Origin: Deltaproteobacteria bacterium HGW-Deltaproteobacteria-8
Lineage (GTDB): Bacteria > Desulfobacterota > Desulfovibrionia > Desulfovibrionales > Desulfovibrionaceae
Length of the DNA stretch: 64,000 nt
Direction of reading: 5' to 3'
NCBI GenBank assembly: GCA_002840405.1
Contig: PHAR01000002.1
Span: 355,460-419,459, forward strand
Part shown: one piece after another, positions 55,291 to 62,049 of the stretch
How the letters are laid out: each line of letters opens with the position of its first letter
How positions within the stretch are numbered: the first letter of the stretch is position 1
The notes under the pieces: model-generated
What the model was told of the DNA's origin: nothing
Databases searched by the model: none
Seen by the model: the letters and a program-made list of their open reading frames with translations, nothing else
Program-made: the position numbers and the translations under genes

Positions 55291-56382
55291 CTAGTCTTTC
55301 CAACGCTCGCGGATGGCCCATATCTCTGCTGTATGGTTGAGGAAAGCGTCTACAACCTGGGGGTCGAACTGCGTGCCCGCGCCCTCGCGGATGATCTGGT
55401 GGCAAATCTCTTCCGGGAAGGCCAGCTTGTAGGGGCGATCGCTGGAGAGGGCGTCGAACACGTCCACCACGGCCACCACCCGGGCCTCCAGGGGAATGGT
55501 CTCGCCCGAGAGGCCAAAGGGGTAGCCCTTGCCGTCCCAGCGTTCGTGGTGCAGCAGAGCCAGAATCCGGGAGAGCCCCAGGAGCTCGGAGTCTGCCAGC
55601 TGCAGGGCGCTCACCGGATCCAGGCACGTCTCGTGGGCCTCGTCCTTGCTGGTCAGAGGCCCCAGGATCTCGCAGCCATACATGCAGTGCATCTTCATGA
55701 CCTTCCACTCGGCGTCGGTGAACTTGCCTGGCTTGAGCAGGATGTCGTCAGCGATGCCGATTTTGCCCACATCGTGGAGGGGCGCGCATTCGCGCAGCAT
55801 CTCGCAACGCTCAGGCGACAAGCCCATGGCCAGGCCCAGCAGTGCGCTGATCTCGCCCACGCGGATGACGTGCCGTCCGGTCTCGTTGTCTTTGTATTCA
55901 GCCGCGCGGCTGAGTCGCTGCATGACCTGGCGGCGGGTGAGCTCTAGCTCGGCCGTGCGCTGCTGTACCAGATGCTTCAGGTTGTCCTGGTAGTCCTTGT
56001 TCTCGCGGATCAGGCGCACCTTATCCAGCACCTTGTTCAGGGTGTGGTCGAGGATATCAAAGCTGTGCAGGGGCTTGGTGATGAAGTCCCAGGCGCCAAG
56101 GCGCATGGCCCGCAGCGCGTCCTCCACAATGCCCACGCCGGAGAGCACGATGATCGGCACCTCGGTTGTCCTGGTCACGGCTTCTTGAATGAAGGAGTAG
56201 CCGTCCATCACGGGCATGTTCAGGTCCACGATGATGGCCTTGAGCTTGTCGAGGTTCTGGTCCAGCACTGCCAACCCCTCGCGGCCGTTGGCGGCCTCGA
56301 GCATGTTGAAGTCGCGGTCCTCAAGATAGGCGCAGAGCGAACGGCGCAGCCCGGGTTCATCGTCGATGACCAGGATGGACAT
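55291..56382 (-). CDS. Response regulator with HD-GYP domain (c-di-GMP phosphodiesterase type)
   Basis: The 363-residue product has a receiver at ~1-120 (ILVIDDEPG acidic pair, phospho-Asp in IIVDLNMPVMDG, IVLSG, ITKPL), a short coiled coil, then HD-GYP at ~160-360: HVIRVGEISALLG, CAPLHDVGKIGI, LLHHERWDGKGYP (the GYP motif) and VVAVVDVFDALSSDRPYK. All catalytic metal-site residues look present, so c-di-GMP hydrolysis is likely. It is the last gene of a kinase-receiver-HD-GYP run, 1 nt after the receiver gene, and should be phosphorylated by that kinase. Confidence 0.93.
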   Translation of the reverse strand: MSILVIDDEPGLRRSLCAYLEDRDFNMLEAANGREGLAVLDQNLDKLKAIIVDLNMPVMDGYSFIQEAVTRTTEVPIIVLSGVGIVEDALRAMRLGAWDFITKPLHSFDILDHTLNKVLDKVRLIRENKDYQDNLKHLVQQRTAELELTRRQVMQRLSRAAEYKDNETGRHVIRVGEISALLGLAMGLSPERCEMLRECAPLHDVGKIGIADDILLKPGKFTDAEWKVMKMHCMYGCEILGPLTSKDEAHETCLDPVSALQLADSELLGLSRILALLHHERWDGKGYPFGLSGETIPLEARVVAVVDVFDALSSDRPYKLAFPEEICHQIIREGAGTQFDPQVVDAFLNHTAEIWAIRERWKD

Positions 56383-56383
56383 G

Positions 56384-56773
56384 CTATCCTCCCTCTCCCT
56401 TGATGAGTACGCGGATGCGCTCCAGCATTCTCGCAGCGTCCGCAGGCTTGTAGAACACGTCCTCCTGGGTCAGGCCCAGGTCTTTCAGGGGCCGTGAGAC
56501 GGAGAAGTCCACGGAGCCGGTGTGTATGATGAAATGATGGCAGAGCCTGGCGGCTGTGGCGGACTCGATGAAATCCGCCCCATCCATGCCCGGCAGGCGC
56601 ATGTCGACCACGCTGAGCAGGGCTGGCCGTTCTTTGAGCTGTTCCAGGGCCTCCTCTCCGGAGCCCGCTCCACGGAGCTCGAACTCGTCGAACTCGCTCA
56701 GGTAATCGATGAGCAGCTCGCGCACACGCTCCTCGTCGTCGAGGACCAGGATGGCTGGGAAAGCCTCAGGCAT
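56384..56773 (-). CDS. Single-domain response regulator
   Basis: The 129-residue receiver-only protein has ILVLDDEERVRE acidic pair, phospho-Asp in SVVDMRLPGMDG, HTGSVDF at the Thr/Ser position and YKPAD with the conserved Lys. There is no output domain. I chose the ATG at 56773, which has AGGAGG 6 nt upstream; another ATG 6 nt earlier touches the site. It overlaps the end of the kinase gene and probably relays phosphate from it. Confidence 0.9.
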   Translation of the reverse strand: MPEAFPAILVLDDEERVRELLIDYLSEFDEFELRGAGSGEEALEQLKERPALLSVVDMRLPGMDGADFIESATAARLCHHFIIHTGSVDFSVSRPLKDLGLTQEDVFYKPADAARMLERIRVLIKGEGG

Positions 56774-59700
56774 GTGCATCCTCCTGCTGGCCTACGGGCA
56801 GTTCGATGAAGAAGGTCGTGCCCTTTCCTGGGGCCGTGGTCAGCCACATCTTGCCCCCATGGCCTTTGGTGATGATGAAGTAGGACACGGAAAGCCCGAG
56901 ACCAGTGCCCACGCCGGGCGGCTTGGTGGTGAAAAAGGGTTCGAAGACCTTGCGCTTGGTGTCTGGGGTCATGCCTGGGCCGTTGTCGGACACCTCGATG
57001 CGCACGCAGGACTTCCCTGTGCGCAGGCGGATGTCTATCCTGGGGTTCGCGATGGGGGGCTGGGCCATGGCCATGGCCTGGGCCGCGTTGCGCAGGAGGT
57101 TCAAGAGCACCTGCTCGATCTCCGTCTCCGTGCAGCTGCATGCGGGGATGTCCGGCCCGATGTCCTGGATGATCTCGATGCGCTTGAAGTCGAATGATTT
57201 TTTCAGGTCGTAGTCCGAGGAAGCCAGGAATACGGACTGTTGAACGATGGTGCGCATGTCGCTGATCTGGCGCCTTGATTCGGTACGGCGGCTGAAGTTG
57301 AGCATGTTGCGGATGATGCCCGAGGCGCGCATGGCCGCAGCCTGGATGTCCTCAAGGAAGACGTCGAGTTTGCGGGCGCGGATATATTGCTGCAGCAGGT
57401 CCATGCTCAGACCCAGGCTGGCCGCAGCCTCCAGGTTCTTCTTCTGGTCCGGCTTGGTGCGCAGGATGAGGTTCTGCACGGCCTGGTGCACGATGCCCAG
57501 CGGGTTGTTGATCTCGTGCGCGATGCCTGCGGCCAGGTTGCCGACGCTCATCATCTTCTCGGACTGGATGAGCAGTTCCTGCATCCTGCGCTCGTCGGTG
57601 ATATCGTGGATGACGCTGACGTAGCACTGCTCACCGGCGATGGTCACCAACTGGGCTGAGCTGACCACGCGGCGCAGGCTGCCGTCCTTGCGCCGCAGCA
57701 TGAACTCGAAGTCCTTGACGTATCCGTTGTCCAAAAGCCGTTTCAGGAATTCGTCGCGCAGGTCGGGTTCGTCCCAGATGCCGATCTGCTGGACCGGCTG
57801 GCCGATGGCCTCTGCCCGGGGGTAGCCGGTGATGGTCTCAAAGGCGGCGTTGGCGTCGATGCGCATCGAATCCTTGAGCCGCACAAAGGAGATGCTCTCC
57901 GGCGCCATCTCAAAGATGCGCGAGAACTTTTCCTCGCTCTGGCACAGGGCCTCCTCGGCCCGTTTGCGCTCGGTGATGTCGACGCCCACGCCCATCATCA
58001 TTGGTCCTTCAGGGGTGTCCAGGCGGACCCCTGTGAGGATGTAGGGCATCTCGTGGCCATCCTTGTGCTGCAAAGCGTTCTCGTTCATACCCTGGCGCAC
58101 CTCGGAAAGAATCCTGCGTCCACCTTCGATGCCCTTGGTCCGGTTCTCCTCGGTGGCGAACCAATCCCCGAGATACCGTCCTCGCAGTTCCTCGGCGCTG
58201 AAGCCGGTATTGATTTCGTGGTTGCGGTTCCAGCGGCGCAGGCGCAGATCGGCATCGTAGAGGTAAAAAATGTTGGGCAGGCCGTCCAGCAAGGTCTCGC
58301 TGAAGCGCTTTTCCTCCAGCAGGGCCTCCTCGGCCCGCTTGAGGTCCGTGATGTCCACGATGACGCCGATGAGTCCGCCGGGGGTTCCATCCGTCAGGCG
58401 GAAGCCGGTGACGGAATACAAGGTATGGTGCAGCAGGCCATCGGCGAAAAGAAACGGCATCTCTCTCTCCACCTGGCCCACGCTGGCGATGACGGCCTCA
58501 TCTTCAGCCTGATAGTGCTCGCGGTCTTCAGCGGAGAGGTACGCTAAATCCAGCACTTGTTTGCCGATGAGGTCCTCACGTCGGACGCCGAAGCATTCTT
58601 CGTAGGCCTTGTTGACGCCGACGAAGCGCGTGTCAGCCCCCTTGTAAAAGACCGCGTACGGGATGGTGTCCAGGAGCGCCTGCTGGAAGGCCAGCTGGTC
58701 GGACAAGCGCATCTCCAGCATCTGGCGTTCAGTGATGTCTTCGATGGCGCCGTCGAGAAAGGTCGGCTTGCCGTGCTCATCCAGGTGCATGACAGCGCTG
58801 ATTATGGCCTGGCCGATGGAGCCGTCCTTGCGCCGGAGCTCGGTGCCCAGGCGCACCCCGGAAGGGTTCTCCAGCAGAGCCTCCAGCAGGCGCTGACGGT
58901 CCTCCGGGTGGGCATACCTCTCCTTGCCCAGGTCCTTGGCCCAGTCGATGTATTCCTGAGCGCTGCCGCACCCATGCATGCGCGCCAGCGCAGCGTTTGC
59001 TTCGAGCACTTGGCCTTCAAAGCTGGTTCGGAAGATGCCCACGGGCGCGTTGTTGAAGATGGCCCGGAACTTCTCCTCGCTCTGGCGCAGTGCTGCCTCG
59101 GTTTGCTTGCGCTCGGTGATGTCTCGGAAAATGCCTTCCACGCCGAGGGGGCGGCCCTCGGCGTCATGGTAGTAGCTGGCGGTAATGGACACCTGGATGG
59201 GCGAACCGTCCCTGCGTTTGAGCAGGACTTCCTGGTCGCGCGCCACGCCCTCGGCCTGAAGTTTGGCGAGAAGCGCTCTGTGCTCGTCCTGGTTTATGTA
59301 GAACGATCTGCTGGGCTGCCCAAGGACCTCGTCCATGCTGTAGCCCAGGAGCCGCAACCCGGAGGGGCTGATCATGACCAGATGGTCCGCCATGTCGTCG
59401 CGGAAGTACACGTCCTGCAAGTTCTGTATGATCGAGCGGTAGCGTTCCTCGCTCTCGCGCAGTTCCTTCTGCACGTCCTTGATCTTCTGGATGTCCAAGT
59501 TCAGGCCCACGAGTCGGGAAGGGACGCCGTTCTTGTCCCAGGCGATGGCTCGGCCCTTGCCCAGCACCCAGCGGTAGCTCCCGTCGGCCTGGCGAATGCG
59601 GTACTCGGCCTCGAACAGGCCATTGCCACCGGTATCGATATACTCCATGAGCGTGTGGTCCGCCGCCACCCTGTCCTCAGGGTGCAACAGGCCGAACCAC

Positions 59701-60845
59701 CCGGCGAAGGTGTTTTCAATTGAGCCCGGCTTGTAGCCGAGCAGAGTGTACCAATGGTCGCTGAAATAGGCCTTGCCGGTATCCGGGTAGAAGTCCCACA
59801 CCTCAGCATTGGTGGCCTCGGTGGCCAGGGTCAGGCGCTCGGACTGCTCCAGCAGTTCCTGCTGAGCCTCCTTCAGGCTGCAGATCTTCTCGTTCAGCCT
59901 GCGCTTGAGGATGTAGCTGATGCCCGCCAGGCCAAGGAGCAGAAGTGCTGAGAACAGTGCTGCCAGCTTGATGGAGCGCCAGATTTCCGGGCTGATCACC
60001 CCTTCTCCGCCCAGGGAGATCCAGCGCTTGCGGGAGGCCTCGATTTCCTCGCGCGGGATCTCGGACAGGGCCTTCTGCACGGCGCTGTAGAGCAGGGGGT
60101 ACTTCCTGCTCACGCCGATGCTCATGGGGGATGTGTGGTCCGTGGTGCCGGCCACGCGCAGGTTGGTCAGGGTCTCGGTCTCAATATAGTAGGAGGTGGT
60201 CGCAAGGTTCTCCACAAAGGCGTCCACCACGCCAAAGGACACGTTGCGCAGGCCCTCCTGCACGTTCTGCACCGGCACCACCTCGAAGCTGCCCTGGCTG
60301 CTCTCGCGGACGAACGTTTCGGAGGCGTATCCGGAAACCACGGCCACACGTTTTCCCTTCAGGCCGTCCCAGGTGAGGGGGGCCTTTGTGAAGGCATTCT
60401 TTTTGGTAATGATGGCGTGGGGCAATACGATGTATGGGGCGGTAAAGTTGGCTAAATGCTCCCGCTGCGGGGTGCGGACGATGCCTCCCTCAAGGTAGGC
60501 CTCCCCGCTCCCCAGGCTGGCAAGCAGGGCGTTCCAGTCGCGGCTGGGCTTCTTCTGGAAGCGAACGTCGAGCTGTTTTTCGACCTTGGCGATGATGTCT
60601 GCGGCAATCCCTGCAAAATTGCCGTTCTTGTCCTGAAATTCTATGGGCGGAAAGTTGGCATCGTAGGTCAGGACGATGTTGTCACGGTTTTCATCCAGCC
60701 AGGCGCGCTCCGCTGCGGAGAGGGCCGTAAAATGGCGCTGTGCGTCGCTCGTGCCCAACGTTCCTATGATGGCGAAGAACATGAGTAACATGGCCAGGGC
60801 GGAGATGAGGACGGGTTTGCGCAAGCGTTCCTCCATGAAATACAT
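56766..60845 (-). CDS. Hybrid-input sensor kinase: periplasmic solute-binding domain, six PAS, HisKA-HATPase
   Basis: The 1359-residue product has a first membrane helix (~13-32), then an SBP_bac_3-type amino-acid-binding domain (~50-290; IVLTYDANFPPIEFQDKNG, GGIVRTPQREHLANFTAPY, GKRVAVVSGYASETFV), a second membrane helix (~295-318), and about six PAS/PAC units (~335-1090, each ending near DITERK or similar). The kinase core has SVGNLAAGIAHEINNPLG (phospho-His), LLNLLRNAAQAM, DNGPGM and GTGLGLSVSYFI. It likely senses an organic ligand and signals to the two response regulators downstream. The start codon is uncertain by three codons. No ribosome site is strong. Confidence 0.93.
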   Translation of the reverse strand: MYFMEERLRKPVLISALAMLLMFFAIIGTLGTSDAQRHFTALSAAERAWLDENRDNIVLTYDANFPPIEFQDKNGNFAGIAADIIAKVEKQLDVRFQKKPSRDWNALLASLGSGEAYLEGGIVRTPQREHLANFTAPYIVLPHAIITKKNAFTKAPLTWDGLKGKRVAVVSGYASETFVRESSQGSFEVVPVQNVQEGLRNVSFGVVDAFVENLATTSYYIETETLTNLRVAGTTDHTSPMSIGVSRKYPLLYSAVQKALSEIPREEIEASRKRWISLGGEGVISPEIWRSIKLAALFSALLLLGLAGISYILKRRLNEKICSLKEAQQELLEQSERLTLATEATNAEVWDFYPDTGKAYFSDHWYTLLGYKPGSIENTFAGWFGLLHPEDRVAADHTLMEYIDTGGNGLFEAEYRIRQADGSYRWVLGKGRAIAWDKNGVPSRLVGLNLDIQKIKDVQKELRESEERYRSIIQNLQDVYFRDDMADHLVMISPSGLRLLGYSMDEVLGQPSRSFYINQDEHRALLAKLQAEGVARDQEVLLKRRDGSPIQVSITASYYHDAEGRPLGVEGIFRDITERKQTEAALRQSEEKFRAIFNNAPVGIFRTSFEGQVLEANAALARMHGCGSAQEYIDWAKDLGKERYAHPEDRQRLLEALLENPSGVRLGTELRRKDGSIGQAIISAVMHLDEHGKPTFLDGAIEDITERQMLEMRLSDQLAFQQALLDTIPYAVFYKGADTRFVGVNKAYEECFGVRREDLIGKQVLDLAYLSAEDREHYQAEDEAVIASVGQVEREMPFLFADGLLHHTLYSVTGFRLTDGTPGGLIGVIVDITDLKRAEEALLEEKRFSETLLDGLPNIFYLYDADLRLRRWNRNHEINTGFSAEELRGRYLGDWFATEENRTKGIEGGRRILSEVRQGMNENALQHKDGHEMPYILTGVRLDTPEGPMMMGVGVDITERKRAEEALCQSEEKFSRIFEMAPESISFVRLKDSMRIDANAAFETITGYPRAEAIGQPVQQIGIWDEPDLRDEFLKRLLDNGYVKDFEFMLRRKDGSLRRVVSSAQLVTIAGEQCYVSVIHDITDERRMQELLIQSEKMMSVGNLAAGIAHEINNPLGIVHQAVQNLILRTKPDQKKNLEAAASLGLSMDLLQQYIRARKLDVFLEDIQAAAMRASGIIRNMLNFSRRTESRRQISDMRTIVQQSVFLASSDYDLKKSFDFKRIEIIQDIGPDIPACSCTETEIEQVLLNLLRNAAQAMAMAQPPIANPRIDIRLRTGKSCVRIEVSDNGPGMTPDTKRKVFEPFFTTKPPGVGTGLGLSVSYFIITKGHGGKMWLTTAPGKGTTFFIELPVGQQEDAHA

Positions 60846-61144
60846 GACTACTCTGCGCGAAGTCTAGGAGACAGTAGCGGAATGCATGCGACAGGACAAG
60901 AAGCAGATGCAATCAGTGCTCTTGAATATTGACCCTTGGAATGGGCAATGTCCGCCACGGCACATGGCCGTTCTTGTCGCTTTGACCTATTGCGGGCCGG
61001 GGGTGTATGCCGTGTGGAACCTTTGACGGGTACCAATAATATCGTGCATGCCAACGGACGACAAAAGACAACCCCGGACGCTCATTCCGGGGTTAATCTT
61101 TGAAATTTGGGTATTTCTGTACTGTGTGGGACTGTGCGGCGGAG
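60846..61144. other. Intergenic region with a terminator-like hairpin
   Basis: The gap holds one clear structure: AACCCCGG/CCGGGGTT with a 9-nt loop at 61070-61094. Then, 20 nt on, TTCTGTACTGTGTGGGACTG follows. The hairpin and TTCTGTACT are shared with 54993-55047. No gene or promoter is convincing. Confidence 0.5.
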
Positions 61145-61980
61145 TCAACCGCATTTTACGTTTATCTGTTTTAAATACTTATAGTAACTAAATGTAGGAA
61201 TTGTTGTTTCCCCCAAAGTTGCCCCCAGTTTGATTTGCTCCTCCAGATTATCTTGCCTGCAAATGGCTCTTACACGCGCGTAGTGCACGCCGGACTTACC
61301 CTTCAGCGGCAATTCCGCCTTGATCTCATCGTCTAGGCGTTCATAGTTGGCAAAGAGGGCTTCCAGAAGCTCTATTTGGGACCAGAGGCGTATCCGGAAA
61401 AAGCTCTGTGCCATTTCCTTGTGAACGTAACTTTTGAACCCTGCCCAAGAGACGAAATGAACTTCCTGTGCTCCGAACTTAGCGACAGCTCTCAGCAAGT
61501 TCTCAACGGCTGGCCTGTCTGACGGCGTGTCCCCGGATTTGACCTCGACGCAAAGGCTCGGCGAACCGAAGCCGAGTTGGCCTCTGCCTGCCAGAATATC
61601 CACTCCGCCGTCTGGCCCTTCGGAGCTCATATAGGTTCTGTAGCCTTGCGCTTTAAGGATGGCTTCCACCAAACGCGTCAGGCCATGCCCTTTGAATCGC
61701 GCCAAAATGAGCTGGGCAATCTGGTTTTCCGCCAGGGCTTCAAGGTCTGTGTCCGGGGTCTCGCCTGCCTCTGGTTGTGGATTTTGCCTGGGTAGCCACA
61801 GACTCTGGCTTCCAGCCGTTATTGCGCATGGCGACAATACGGGTTTCGGCGTTATTCCTTTGGATTCGGCAGATGGTCATAAACTCGCCGAGCTGTAGAG
61901 GAGGTCTTGGGCAAAGTTGGCGCGGGGGATTGATTCACCAATCCACTCCACTGCCCGCCAATGGTAGAAGGGGGTAGGCC
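61145..61980 (-). pseudogene. Mrr-type restriction endonuclease, 5'-truncated with two frameshifts
   Basis: The frame ending at 61145 encodes a catalytic Mrr domain: HGLTRLVEAILKAQGYRTY, GPDGGVDILAG with the Asp, CVEVKSGDTP (E-x-K) and ELLEALFANYERLDDEIKAE. Upstream the same family continues in other frames: FYHWRAVEWIGESIPRANF and QDLLYS in one, then FMTICRIQRNNAETRIVAM in the next, before the final frame resumes near PQPEAGETPDTDLE. Two frameshifts therefore break the gene, and the normal N-terminal ~95 residues are absent. The last ~50 residues after ELPLK also differ from the family as I know it. A 230-residue ORF starting at 61837 is only the surviving catalytic part. It lies just downstream of the RTX gene. 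Confidence 0.8.
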
Positions 61981-61981
61981 C

Positions 61982-62040
61982 GGCAGGACTTTTGTCAGAG
62001 TCCTGCCCGCAGGGATGAAGTCTGGCAGGGCGGAGCCCTG
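61982..62040. repeat. Paired stem-loops between the RTX gene and the endonuclease remnant
   Basis: Two inverted repeats, GGCAGGACT/AGTCCTGCC (8-nt loop, 61982-62007) and CAGGGC/GCCCTG (3-nt loop, 62026-62040), follow the RTX stop. They resemble REP-like elements found between genes of high-GC Desulfovibrio relatives and may end RTX transcription. There is no T-run. Confidence 0.55.
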
Positions 62041-62049
62041 TCGGGAATG

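Noticed and set aside
55155..55340. 61-codon plus-strand frame
   Set aside because: No ribosome site, overlaps the 3' end of the HD-GYP gene, no known protein.
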